A stretch of DNA of 64,000 nt from Oleispira sp051275515 (GTDB taxonomy: Bacteria; Pseudomonadota; Gammaproteobacteria; Pseudomonadales; Oceanobacteraceae), in NCBI GenBank assembly GCA_051275515.1, contig JBNMOT010000003.1:1-64000 (forward strand), given 5' to 3'. Below, in pieces: positions 28,536 through 38,114 of this stretch. A program made the translations under genes and the position numbers. Positions within the stretch are counted from its first letter, which is position 1. The number at the start of each line of letters is the position of its first letter. The notes beneath the pieces are model-generated. The model was not told the origin of the DNA and did no database searches. It worked only from the letters and a program-made list of their open reading frames with translations.

Positions 28536-29540
28536 TTAAGCTAATAACGCCTGCTTTTCTTTTTCCGATAAAAAACTGCTGTTAATACTATTGCGGGCAA
28601 GCTGCAACGCTTGTGCTTCACTCATGTGCAAGTGTTTAGCAAGGGCCTTAAAGTTTTCTAGCAAGTAACCGCCAAAAAAAGAAGGATCGTCAGAATTAAC
28701 CGTCACGTTTAAGCCAAATTCCAATAACCTTAAAATATTATGGTCACTCATTTGCCCAAAGACTTTTAAGCGCACATTGGATAGTGGACAAACCGTTAGC
28801 GGAACTTGGCTTGACGCCAAACGCTGCATCAAGGTTTGATCTTCACTGCAACGAACCCCATGATCGATGCGATCGACATGAAGGATGTCCAATGCTTGGA
28901 CAATATACTCCGGAGGTCCTTCCTCGCCGGCGTGTGCCACGGCTTTTAAACCTAACGCCTTTGCCATTTTAAACACGTGTTCAAATTTTTCTGGCGGATG
29001 GCCTAACTCAGATGAATCCAAACCGACTGCAGTAAGATCCCCTAAAAAAGGTTTAGCGTGTTCTAAGCATTCTATCGCATCATCTTCACTTAAGTGACGT
29101 AAAAAACACAAAATTAACCTACTGCTGATGCCTAGCTTTATCTGGCCATCTTTTAATGCGCGAGAAATCCCATTAATCACAACACCCATTTCAATGCCCC
29201 GCTGGGTATGAGTTTGTGGATCAAAAAATGGCTCGGTATGAACAACGCCATCGGCCTGGCAGTTTAGAAGATAGGCCCACGTTAAGTCGTAAAAATCTTG
29301 CTCAGTGCGCAGTACATCTGCGCATCGATAATAAATATCTAAGAACGACTGCAAGTTATCGAAATCATACGCTTTTTTTACTTCTTCCACGCTGGCATAC
29401 GGTAGCTCGATGTTATTGCGTTCGGCCAGCTTGAACATTAATTCAGGCTCAAGTGACCCCTCAATATGCAGGTGTAATTCAGCCTTGGGCAGCGCGCGTA
29501 AAAACACATCACTGGCGACTGTATTGGGGGAATGGGACAT
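28536..29540 (-). CDS. Adenine deaminase (adenosine deaminase superfamily)
   Basis: 334 residues with the metal motif AELHLHIEGSLEPEL, HAGEEGPPEYI, RIDHGV and VNSDDPSFFGGYL. The whole pattern, including VVHTEPFFDPQTHTQRG and FLRHLSEDDA, is that of the Pseudomonas-type enzymes shown to deaminate adenine rather than adenosine. It converts adenine to hypoxanthine for purine salvage. It converges on the peroxidase gene with 3 bp between stops. Confidence 0.88.
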   Translation of the reverse strand: MSHSPNTVASDVFLRALPKAELHLHIEGSLEPELMFKLAERNNIELPYASVEEVKKAYDFDNLQSFLDIYYRCADVLRTEQDFYDLTWAYLLNCQADGVVHTEPFFDPQTHTQRGIEMGVVINGISRALKDGQIKLGISSRLILCFLRHLSEDDAIECLEHAKPFLGDLTAVGLDSSELGHPPEKFEHVFKMAKALGLKAVAHAGEEGPPEYIVQALDILHVDRIDHGVRCSEDQTLMQRLASSQVPLTVCPLSNVRLKVFGQMSDHNILRLLEFGLNVTVNSDDPSFFGGYLLENFKALAKHLHMSEAQALQLARNSINSSFLSEKEKQALLA

Positions 29541-29800
29541 AACAACTCCTACTTAGCGATGATGACAAAGGGACAATAAACAAACACGCCATCAACTGTA
29601 ACAGATGCTCAAAGCTCACGACCACCCATGAAAAGAATGCATAAATCCGCACCGTTATTCAAAGAGTAAAGATTTATATCTATTTATTGCCGTTTTGTGC
29701 TCTAAGACTAGGCAATCGCTTGACTTAGGGCAAAACGAGCAATGGCTCTAGAACCCACTATGCTGTAAGCTGCAGCACCGCTAAAACAAGTGAGATATCT

Positions 29801-31171
29801 ATGAGCTTTGCCTCTTTGGGGCTTTCCCCTGCCATTCTTGAAGCCGTAGCCGAACAGGGCTATACAATACCGTCACCGATTCAGGCTGCAGCTATCCCTG
29901 CCATCTTGGAAGGTAACGACATAATGGCAGCCGCACAAACGGGTACAGGCAAGACCGCAGGTTTCACGCTACCAATTTTAGAGATGCTTGCCAAAGGTCC
30001 GCGAGTACAAAACAATCAAGTACGCGCGTTGGTTTTAACACCGACTCGTGAACTAGCCGCGCAAGTTGCAGATAACGTTGATAAGTATTCAAAAAATACT
30101 CACCTAACATCTTGTGTCATTTTTGGGGGTGTAAAAGCCAATCCACAGATGATGCGCATGCGCAAAGGGGCCGATGTTTTAGTTGCCACCCCTGGCCGCT
30201 TATTAGATTTAATGAATCAAGGTGCGATCAAGTTCGCACAGTTAGAGTTTTTAGTGTTAGATGAAGCCGACCGCATGCTGGACATGGGCTTTATTCACGA
30301 CATTAAAAAAATCTTAAAAGTACTGCCTAAAAAACGTCAGAACTTATTGTTCTCAGCCACCTTCTCTAATGATATCCGTTCATTGGCGAAAGGCCTAGTG
30401 AACAACCCGGTTGAGATATCTGTTGCGCCGCCTAACGTCACCACTAAATTGGTTAAGCAGTGGATTTATCCCGTTGATAAAAAACAGAAACCCGCGGCGC
30501 TTGCTAAATTAATTGAAGAGGGTAATTGGAAACAAGCGCTCGTTTTCAGTCGAACTAAACACGGTGCCAACAAGCTTACAAAATTCTTAGAAGGCCGTGG
30601 TATTACGGCCGCAGCTATTCATGGTAATAAAAGCCAAGGGGCTCGTACTCGTGCATTAGCGGATTTTAAAGCGGGTGAAGTGCGTATCTTAGTAGCAACC
30701 GATATTGCGGCACGCGGTATTGATATTGAACAGCTTCCTCAAGTTGTGAACTTCGATTTACCCAATGTTCCCGAGGACTATGTTCACCGTATCGGTCGAA
30801 CGGGTCGTGCTGGATCGGAAGGCAAAGCCGTCTCACTCGTCTGCTCCGATGAAACAAAAGAGTTGTTCGCCATTGAACGGGTGATTGGTGAATTGTTAGA
30901 GCGTGAAATATTGTCGGGATTTGAGCCGGTAAGTCGTTTACCTGAGTCAAAGTTGAATACTCGCTCTACTAAACCGAGTAAGCCCAGAAGAACTCACTCT
31001 CAAAGTGAGCATCACGATGGTCAGCACGCAGCTAATAGCACTAAGCAACATAAACAAGGCACAGGTAATAGCTCACCACGTCGCGCGCCTACGCCAGCAG
31101 CTAAAAGTAACGGTGGCAATACCGATAGTCCTTGGTCGAATAGTAATGGCCAGCGTCATAAGCCTAACTAA
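29801..31171 (+). CDS. DEAD-box RNA helicase, RhlE-like
   Basis: 456 residues. Q motif (IPSPIQAAAIP), Walker A AQTGTGKTAG, PTRELA, DEAD in VLDEADRMLDMGF, SAT, and HRIGRTGRAG are all present, giving a full helicase core of about 370 residues. The C-terminal 80 residues are a basic, Ser/Asn/Gln/His-rich tail typical of RhlE-type proteins that help ribosome assembly or RNA decay in the cold. A cold-shock gene follows on the other strand. Confidence 0.92.
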   Translation: MSFASLGLSPAILEAVAEQGYTIPSPIQAAAIPAILEGNDIMAAAQTGTGKTAGFTLPILEMLAKGPRVQNNQVRALVLTPTRELAAQVADNVDKYSKNTHLTSCVIFGGVKANPQMMRMRKGADVLVATPGRLLDLMNQGAIKFAQLEFLVLDEADRMLDMGFIHDIKKILKVLPKKRQNLLFSATFSNDIRSLAKGLVNNPVEISVAPPNVTTKLVKQWIYPVDKKQKPAALAKLIEEGNWKQALVFSRTKHGANKLTKFLEGRGITAAAIHGNKSQGARTRALADFKAGEVRILVATDIAARGIDIEQLPQVVNFDLPNVPEDYVHRIGRTGRAGSEGKAVSLVCSDETKELFAIERVIGELLEREILSGFEPVSRLPESKLNTRSTKPSKPRRTHSQSEHHDGQHAANSTKQHKQGTGNSSPRRAPTPAAKSNGGNTDSPWSNSNGQRHKPN

Positions 31172-31215
31172 GTAAAATGATTATTCGTTGCTATTAACTA
31201 ACGATATCGATGGTG

Positions 31216-31243
31216 ATCCCTAGCGAATGCTGGGGATTTTTTT
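31216..31243 (+). terminator. Rho-independent terminator after helicase gene
   Basis: ATCCCTAGC and GCTGGGGAT pair around GAAT and are followed by seven T. Confidence 0.8.
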
Positions 31244-31297
31244 GCCTGTTAGTCTAGAATCAAAATCGTCACCGATCATTTCCTAAACGACGGGCAT

Positions 31298-31331
31298 AAA
31301 AAAAGGCCAAACCTTTCGGTTTAGCCTTTTT
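31298..31331 (-). terminator. Rho-independent terminator after cold-shock gene
   Basis: On the minus strand GGCTAAACC and GGTTTGGCC pair around GAAA and are followed by a run of T. The plus strand also ends in T, so it may work both ways. Confidence 0.8.
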
Positions 31332-31384
31332 CAAACTTGAACTGTTTAAAAACTCAAAAGAGCATCTAAACCGTTACCTTTAGA

Positions 31385-31591
31385 CTATAAAGGAACGATG
31401 TTCTCAGCTTGTGGGCCTTTTTGACCTTGAGTTACAGTGAACTCAACTTTTTGGCCTTCAGCAAGAGTTTTGAAGCCAGTACCTTGGATAGCACGGAAAT
31501 GAGCGAAAACGTCAGGGCCGTTTTCTTGCTCGATAAAACCAAAGCCTTTAGATTCGTTGAACCACTTAACTGTACCAGTTGTAGTAGACAT
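31385..31591 (-). CDS. CspA-family cold-shock protein
   Basis: 68 residues, one cold-shock OB fold. RNP1 is KGFGFIE and RNP2 is DVFAHFRAI. It binds single-stranded RNA and DNA as a chaperone. The gene has an upstream leader of more than 100 bases that includes hairpins GCCATAATGGC and GGCTCATTAGAGCC, a layout seen in cold-regulated csp mRNAs, though I cannot show regulation. AGGAT lies 7 bases before the ATG. Confidence 0.95.
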   Translation of the reverse strand: MSTTTGTVKWFNESKGFGFIEQENGPDVFAHFRAIQGTGFKTLAEGQKVEFTVTQGQKGPQAENIVPL

Positions 31592-31855
31592 AATAATATC
31601 CTGTAAATTCAGAAAAAAATTGCGGCTCTAATGAGCCATTATGGCTGGAAGCACTGCCAATAATTTATGAAAACAGGACGAAATACAGGATATCGAAACG
31701 GTGTACATAAAACTAAGACTAACTTTCAGACGACTGCATTGTATGCTGATCCTAGTTTTTGTCAACAGAATTTAGACAATACATTGCCCTATACCGGCCT
31801 CTGAATAATTTATTATTACTCAATATAGCAGGTATAAATACCCATAAAAATCTGA

Positions 31856-32365
31856 CTAACCACACAAATAGGTGCCTGTACCCACAGCAATTAAATCGTC
31901 TTTTTCATTCTTGAATTCCATTCTTGTCACCGCCACTTTGTTACCGATACGCAGTAAGGTAGCACTAATCGTGAATTCTTTTCCTTTGCCAGGCTGAAGA
32001 AAGTCGACCCGCATGTCAATCGTCCCTAATTTAGACAAGGTTTTAGGCCGCTCAGATGAAGGCACATCCCGATCTTTTAATCTTTGCCACGCAGCAACTA
32101 ACGCCATCGCGCCACCCGTAACATCGAGTGCCGTTGAAATCGCTCCCCCATGAAGGATTCCTTGTAGGAAATTACCGATTAAATCGTCCTTCATATTCAT
32201 TTTAAATTCACAGTAATCTTGACTCAGCTTGGTTGGGCGTAAACCTAACGTTTTATTAAAGGGTATTTGCTCGAGGAAATTGATCGCCAACTTATATTCG
32301 CTAGGATTAAACCCTTCTGTCTCGACGGCTTTCTTTTTGTCATCTAAATTGCTTTCTATACTCAT
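31856..32365 (-). CDS. PaaI-like hotdog thioesterase
   Basis: 169 residues. GNFLQGILHGGAISTALDVTGGAMA is the hotdog core with the HGG turn used by PaaI/YbaW-type acyl-CoA thioesterases; DMRVDFLQPGKGKEFTISA is the following strand. The acyl substrate cannot be inferred. It stands alone on the minus strand between the csp gene and the flavoprotein fusion, with 160 bp to the latter. Confidence 0.85.
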   Translation of the reverse strand: MSIESNLDDKKKAVETEGFNPSEYKLAINFLEQIPFNKTLGLRPTKLSQDYCEFKMNMKDDLIGNFLQGILHGGAISTALDVTGGAMALVAAWQRLKDRDVPSSERPKTLSKLGTIDMRVDFLQPGKGKEFTISATLLRIGNKVAVTRMEFKNEKDDLIAVGTGTYLCG

Positions 32366-32525
32366 ACCCTATTCCTAGCTGGTGATCATTGAAGCATGAC
32401 GTTAACGATACAAACCCAAATTGAGCTGACCGCCCATTTCACCAGAAACTCAAAAATAATAGAGGCATTTTCTGGGGCAGGCATCGGCTTAAAAATGGAC
32501 TGCTTCAATTTATTACGATTTATTT

Positions 32526-34679
32526 TTATAAAGCTTTATGGTTATACCACTCGACTAACGCTAATAATCTGGCTGAAACGTGCTTGCGTTTCCATTGCCC
32601 AGCAACGAATTTATTAGCTTCCATATAGGTAGGGTAGGCATGAATAGTACCTAATACTTTGTTCAGACCCAAGCCATGTTTCATACCAATGACAAAAGTA
32701 GCAATAAGATCATCCGCTCTCGCCCCGACAATCGTAGCCCCTAGAATTTTGTCTTTACCCGGCACCGTCAATACACGAACGAACCCCGTCGCCGCATCAT
32801 CGGTAATCGCTCGGTCTAAATCATCCAAGCCATACTGAGTACTTTCGTAAGCGATATTGTGAGTTTTCGCATCTTTTTCACTGATCCCTACCCGAGCCAC
32901 TTCTGGGCTAGTGAAGGTTGCCCAAGGAATTACTCGATAATCTGCTTTAAAGCGCTTAAAACGTCCAAATAAGCTGTTTACTGACGCAAACCAAGCCTCA
33001 TGTGCAGAGACGTGAGTAAATTGATAACCGCCAATGACATCACCACAGGCATAGATCGTAGGACATTCTGTCTGTAAATAGTCGTCAACGGCTAAAAAAC
33101 CATTATGGTCCGTAATAAGGTCAACATTCTCTAACCCTAGGTTTTCAGTATTGCCTTCACGGCCAATGGCCAAAAGTAACGCATCAAATTCAACAAGCTC
33201 GCCATTATCGAGCTCGGCAACATTAACGCCATTAGAGATTTCGAGCCTACTGATTGAACGACCCGAAATATGGTTAACGCCTTCGGCCACCATGGCAGCC
33301 GCCACTAACTTCGAGACATCTTCATCTTCTCGCGGCATTAAAAATTGCCCTTTATCGACCATGGTCACTTGCGAACCTAAACGCGCAAACGCTTGGCCTA
33401 ACTCACAACCAATAGGCCCTGCGCCCAATATCAATAAACGCAGCGGTAATTCTGTAATCTGCCAAAGCGTATCTGACGTGTAATAGGTAACCTGATCTAG
33501 ACCCGGAATTTGAGGAATACGCGGACGGCCACCCGTCGCAATAATAATGTTGGCAGCACTGCGAATTTCGGTTTTGATTGCTCCTGACTCTGAAACATGA
33601 TGAATCTCAACTTCCCAAGGGGAAATTATTTTAGCGTGTCCCGTCGCGCAAGAGACGCCTAAACTTTCATATCGCTCTATCGAATCATGAGGTTCAATCG
33701 CTTTAATAGAGCCCTTTATGTGTTTCATCACCTGAGAAAAATCAATACTCGCAGGCTCGCCACTTAACAAGCCCGTGCGATGCCCTTTTTTGTTCTCATG
33801 AACAATTTTAGCCGCATGAATAATCGCTTTACTGGGAACGCACCCGGTATTCAGGCAATCGCCGCCCATTTGATGCTTCTCGATAAGCGTTACTTTTGCT
33901 TTGACGGCCGAACCGATGATCGAACTGACTAAGCCCGCTGCCCCGCCACCAATAACGATTAAGTTATCATCGAATTTTTTAGGTTTTGTTCGACCTTTAG
34001 CGCGCTGCGCTAACGCTCTTTTAGCCTGTACACGATTAACAACCGACCGCACTATCCAAGGGAATATGGCTAATAATATTAACGCGCCCAACAAACCCGG
34101 CGTCATGATTCCGGCCAAAGAAAATCCTGTGCTTTGACCAATCACGGCGGCAAACTCAGCACCCGCATTCACATAAACAGCGGTTCCTGCCAGCATTCCT
34201 AATTGACTGACCCAATAAAAGCGCCATGCCGATATTGGCATTAAACCCATTAATAGATTAATCGCGAAAAAAGGAATAACGGGAATCAGACGTAACGTGA
34301 ATAAAAAGAAAGGGCCATCTTTCTCAATACCGTCGTTAATGGTTTTTAAATACGTCGAAAATTTACTTTGGACCCAATCTTTTAACAGTAACCGCGACAT
34401 TAAAAACGCCAGCGTTGCACCGATTGAACTGGCAAAAGAAGCAATAAGCAGGCCCTGACTCAAACCAAAAATTGCACCGGATATTAACGTCATCAACGCC
34501 GCCCCAGGAATAGAGAGCGCGGCAACAAGCGCATATACTGTAAAAAATATCCCTGCAGTTTGCAGTGGATCTTCTTTATAGAGCGCCTGATACGTTTCAG
34601 GTAATAACCATTGCTCACCCACTAAATAAAAGCCAACGACTAAACCCATGATTAGGCCTAGCAGTAATAATTTCTTCAT
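32526..34679 (-). CDS. TVP38/TMEM64 membrane domain fused to mercuric reductase-like flavoprotein
   Basis: 717 residues. Residues 1-220 are a TVP38/DedA-like membrane domain with FFTVYALVAALSIPGAAL and RLIPVIPFFAINLLMG. From about 235 a class I pyridine nucleotide-disulphide oxidoreductase starts: NLIVIGGGAAGLVSS binds FAD, GGDCLNTGCVPSK holds the redox cysteines, LILGAGPIGCELGQAF is the NAD(P)H fold and AIGREGNT closes the FAD site. The C-terminal interface domain ends THAYPTYMEANKF-like. There is no second cysteine pair as in MerA, so mercury reduction is unlikely. Its electron acceptor, perhaps a membrane quinone or disulphide, is unknown. Confidence 0.9.
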   Translation of the reverse strand: MKKLLLLGLIMGLVVGFYLVGEQWLLPETYQALYKEDPLQTAGIFFTVYALVAALSIPGAALMTLISGAIFGLSQGLLIASFASSIGATLAFLMSRLLLKDWVQSKFSTYLKTINDGIEKDGPFFLFTLRLIPVIPFFAINLLMGLMPISAWRFYWVSQLGMLAGTAVYVNAGAEFAAVIGQSTGFSLAGIMTPGLLGALILLAIFPWIVRSVVNRVQAKRALAQRAKGRTKPKKFDDNLIVIGGGAAGLVSSIIGSAVKAKVTLIEKHQMGGDCLNTGCVPSKAIIHAAKIVHENKKGHRTGLLSGEPASIDFSQVMKHIKGSIKAIEPHDSIERYESLGVSCATGHAKIISPWEVEIHHVSESGAIKTEIRSAANIIIATGGRPRIPQIPGLDQVTYYTSDTLWQITELPLRLLILGAGPIGCELGQAFARLGSQVTMVDKGQFLMPREDEDVSKLVAAAMVAEGVNHISGRSISRLEISNGVNVAELDNGELVEFDALLLAIGREGNTENLGLENVDLITDHNGFLAVDDYLQTECPTIYACGDVIGGYQFTHVSAHEAWFASVNSLFGRFKRFKADYRVIPWATFTSPEVARVGISEKDAKTHNIAYESTQYGLDDLDRAITDDAATGFVRVLTVPGKDKILGATIVGARADDLIATFVIGMKHGLGLNKVLGTIHAYPTYMEANKFVAGQWKRKHVSARLLALVEWYNHKAL

Positions 34680-34895
34680 TTTTTCACCCTTATAATTGCC
34701 GCTTAAATACGACCCGTAACTTTAATTAGTAAGACAATGGGACATTACGTTCATTTTTATATCGAGCTCGATAAATAGTTTTCTAATATTATCTGTCATA
34801 AATCAGCGATTAGATGGGCTGAGTCAGCTAGAATAATGAGTATGTTTACATAATTTACAGATGGCTACACACGGCCTAACGCTTGGAGAATACCC

Positions 34896-35906
34896 TTGGC
34901 TTTTAATGATGCGCAACGCTTTTATCCAGAAACTCGTCTTCGTCGTAATCGTCGAGATGATTTTTCACGCCGCTTAATGCGTGAAACGACATTAACTACG
35001 GACGATTTAATTTACCCTATGTTCGTACTGGAAGGCCAGAACCAACGCGAAGGCATTTCATCAATGCCAGGCATTGAACGCCTATCGATTGATCTTTTAG
35101 TCGCTGAGTGTAAGCATTTAGTTAAACTAGGCATTCCTGCAGTGGCACTTTTTCCTGTGACGCCCAATGATGCCAAAACAGAATTCGCCGAAGAAGCTTA
35201 CAACCCTGATGGCCTGGCTCAACGCGCCGTGCGTGCGATTAAAGATGCTTGCCCATTATTGGGGGTCATCACAGATGTCGCCTTAGACCCTTTTACCCTT
35301 CATGGCCAAGACGGTATCTTGGATGCTAAGGGTTATGTATTAAATGATCGTACCGTCGATACATTAGTTCGCCAAGCACTCTCTCACTCTGAAGCGGGTG
35401 CTGACGTGGTGGCACCGAGTGATATGATGGATGGACGCATTGGAGAAATCCGCACTATTTTAGAAAATGAGGGGCATGTCAATACACGCATTCTCGCTTA
35501 TTCGGCTAAATACGCCTCGGCGTATTATGGCCCTTTCCGTGATGCGGTAGGTTCTGCGGCCAACTTGGGTAAAGCCGATAAAAAAACGTATCAAATGGAC
35601 CCTGCTAATACCGATGAAGCCCTGCACGAAGTCGCGATGGATTTAGCTGAAGGCGCTGACATGATTATGGTTAAGCCGGGTATGCCTTACTTAGATATTG
35701 TACGCCGCGTAAAACAAGAGTTTGGTGTACCGACGTTTGTGTATCAGGTCAGTGGCGAATATGCGATGCATAAAGCGGCGGCACAAAATGGCTGGTTAGA
35801 TGATATTGCGGTCATGCACGAATCGTTAACCTGTATCAAGCGCGCGGGTGCTAATGCTATTTTGACTTACTACGCGAAGCAATTTGCTGAAGAATTAAAT
35901 AAATAA
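34896..35906 (+). CDS. hemB: Delta-aminolevulinic acid dehydratase
   Basis: 336 residues. AYSAKYASAYYGPFRDAVGS carries one Schiff-base region and MIMVKPGMPYLDIV the other lysine. MFVLEGQNQREGISSMPGIER and SDMMDGRIGEIR are family signatures. It joins two aminolevulinates to porphobilinogen for heme. The frame starts with TTG; GGAG lies 9-10 bases upstream, there is no in-frame ATG before residue 28, and a later start would cut the N-terminal arm, so TTG is the likely start. Confidence 0.94.
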   Translation: MAFNDAQRFYPETRLRRNRRDDFSRRLMRETTLTTDDLIYPMFVLEGQNQREGISSMPGIERLSIDLLVAECKHLVKLGIPAVALFPVTPNDAKTEFAEEAYNPDGLAQRAVRAIKDACPLLGVITDVALDPFTLHGQDGILDAKGYVLNDRTVDTLVRQALSHSEAGADVVAPSDMMDGRIGEIRTILENEGHVNTRILAYSAKYASAYYGPFRDAVGSAANLGKADKKTYQMDPANTDEALHEVAMDLAEGADMIMVKPGMPYLDIVRRVKQEFGVPTFVYQVSGEYAMHKAAAQNGWLDDIAVMHESLTCIKRAGANAILTYYAKQFAEELNK

Positions 35907-35986
35907 AAATTGCTCTAATAAATCACCGTCATTTAAAACGCTATCGCGGTGATTCAGTGGGGAGTATTTATAAATAAGGATGAACA

Positions 35987-38092
35987 ATGTCAGCGACTGA
36001 CGATACAGTGATCGATCTGCAAAACCCTGAATATTACATCAATCGGGAATTGAGCCATTTGCAGTTTAATATTCGAGTATTAGAACAAGCTCTAGATGAA
36101 ACTCATCCGTTATTAGAGCGCCTGTTCTTTCTTTGTATTTTCAGCAGCAACCTCGATGAGTTTTTTGAAGTGCGCGTTGCAGGCTTAAAGCAACAATTGG
36201 CATTTGGTCGTGAAACCGCTGGCGCCGATGGATTGCATGCTGGCGAAGTATTAAAACAAATCAACGAAATTTGCACCAATACCCTTGAGCGCCAGTACGA
36301 CATTTTAAATGATGTTATGTTTCCTGCACTCGCACAAGAAAATATTCGTTTCTTACGTCGTGCAACCTGGACCGAAGATCAGCAAGCCTGGGTGAAAGAG
36401 TATTTCTACAATGACGTGCTGCCTATTTGCAGCCCAATTGGACTCGATCCGTCTCACCCATTTCCTCGATTGGTCAATAAAAGTCTCAATTTTATTGTTA
36501 GCCTAGAAGGCAAAGATGCTTTTGGCCGTGAGACAGGCTTAGCCCTAATCCCTGCACCGCGCTCACTCCCACGAATCATTCGCCTACCGGATAAACTTTG
36601 TGAAGATGGTGATAATTTTGTATTTCTATCGTCCATTATTCACCAATTTGCCGATGAACTCTTCCCGGGCATGACGATTAAAGGCTGCTACCAGTTCCGA
36701 GTTACCCGCAACGCTGATTTAGACATTGACCATGATGATACGGTCGATCTTGCCAGTGCACTTGAAGACGAACTGCATTCGCGTAATTTCGGTGAAGAAA
36801 TGCGTTTAGAAGTCGCTGATAACTGTCCGACTGACTTGGTTGAGTTCTTACTCTCCAAGTTTGATCTTAAAGAAAGCGATCTCTATCAAGTCAATGGCCC
36901 GGTGAATCTTGGCCGCATGATGGAAGTGGTTGGTCAAATCGACCGCCCAGATTTACGCTACCCACCTTTTACCCCGGGCCTGCCTAATCACTTAAGCTTT
37001 AAAAAGAGCATTTTCGAAGCTATTCGAGAAAAAGATACCCTGCTTTTGCACCCATTTGAATCGTTTACCCCCGTCGTCGACATGTTGCGCGAGGCCGCAA
37101 AAGATCCTTCTGTGCTTGCGATCAAACAAACGCTCTATCGCACCGGAGCTAAATCAGAAGTGGTTAATGCCTTAGTCTACGCAGCACGCAACGGTAAAGA
37201 AGTCACAGTTGTCATCGAGTTGCGAGCGCGTTTTGACGAAGAGGAAAATCTCTACCTTGCTAACCGCCTGCAGGAAGCTGGGGCCGTCGTGGTTTATGGC
37301 GTAGTAGGCTACAAAACCCACGCTAAAATGATGCTAATTGTTCGTAAAGAGCAAAGTATATTACGCCGCTATGTTCATCTAGGCACAGGCAACTACCACG
37401 CTGGTAATGCTCGGGTATATACCGATTACAGTTTTTTAACCGCTGATAATTCTATTGGCGAAGACGTACACAAGGTTTTCCAACAGCTCACCGGGATGGG
37501 AAAAGCATTACGCATTAAAAAACTTTTCCACGCCCCTTTTACGTTGCATAAACAGCTCCTTGAACTCATTGACCGTGAACGCTTGAATGCCGAAGAAGGC
37601 AAGCCCGCTTACATTCGAGTAAAAGCTAACGGACTGACCGAAAACAAAGTGATCCGCGCGTTGTATAAAGCATCCCAAGCAGGGGTTCAAATTGATCTCA
37701 TTATTCGTGGAATGTGTTGCTTGCGCCCCGGAATCCCGGGGGTATCAGACAATATACGGGTGCGTTCCATTGTGGGCAGGTTCCTAGAACATACCCGAGT
37801 ATATTCTTTCTGTAATAACGATAAATATGAGTTTTATGCGGCCAGTGCCGATTTAATGGAGCGTAATTTATTAAACCGAGTTGAAACCTGCTTCCCAATT
37901 GAAGGTAATAAGTTACGCAACCGAATGAAAGAAGAGTTTGAATGCTACCTTGCAGACAATAGCCAAGCCTGGGATTTAGACACTGACGGATATTACATTT
38001 TAGCTCATCCGCAGAAAAATGAAGAAACTGGCGAGCTAGAGATCGTTCGCGCGCAACAAATTTTACTAGAGAAACTTGCGGCGGCTAAATAG
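35987..38092 (+). CDS. ppk1: Polyphosphate kinase 1
   Basis: 701 residues with the four-domain PPK1 layout. YYINRELSHLQFNIRVLEQA opens the N domain, HPFESFTPVVDML and VYGVVGYKTHAKMMLIVR (the autophosphorylated His) are in C1, and RYVHLGTGNYHAGNARVYTD follows. It makes polyphosphate from ATP reversibly. AAGGA precedes the ATG by 7 bases. Convergent with ppx, the usual arrangement of this antagonistic pair. Confidence 0.96.
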   Translation: MSATDDTVIDLQNPEYYINRELSHLQFNIRVLEQALDETHPLLERLFFLCIFSSNLDEFFEVRVAGLKQQLAFGRETAGADGLHAGEVLKQINEICTNTLERQYDILNDVMFPALAQENIRFLRRATWTEDQQAWVKEYFYNDVLPICSPIGLDPSHPFPRLVNKSLNFIVSLEGKDAFGRETGLALIPAPRSLPRIIRLPDKLCEDGDNFVFLSSIIHQFADELFPGMTIKGCYQFRVTRNADLDIDHDDTVDLASALEDELHSRNFGEEMRLEVADNCPTDLVEFLLSKFDLKESDLYQVNGPVNLGRMMEVVGQIDRPDLRYPPFTPGLPNHLSFKKSIFEAIREKDTLLLHPFESFTPVVDMLREAAKDPSVLAIKQTLYRTGAKSEVVNALVYAARNGKEVTVVIELRARFDEEENLYLANRLQEAGAVVVYGVVGYKTHAKMMLIVRKEQSILRRYVHLGTGNYHAGNARVYTDYSFLTADNSIGEDVHKVFQQLTGMGKALRIKKLFHAPFTLHKQLLELIDRERLNAEEGKPAYIRVKANGLTENKVIRALYKASQAGVQIDLIIRGMCCLRPGIPGVSDNIRVRSIVGRFLEHTRVYSFCNNDKYEFYAASADLMERNLLNRVETCFPIEGNKLRNRMKEEFECYLADNSQAWDLDTDGYYILAHPQKNEETGELEIVRAQQILLEKLAAAK

Positions 38093-38114
38093 CCGATATC
38101 CGCTCACCGATGGG

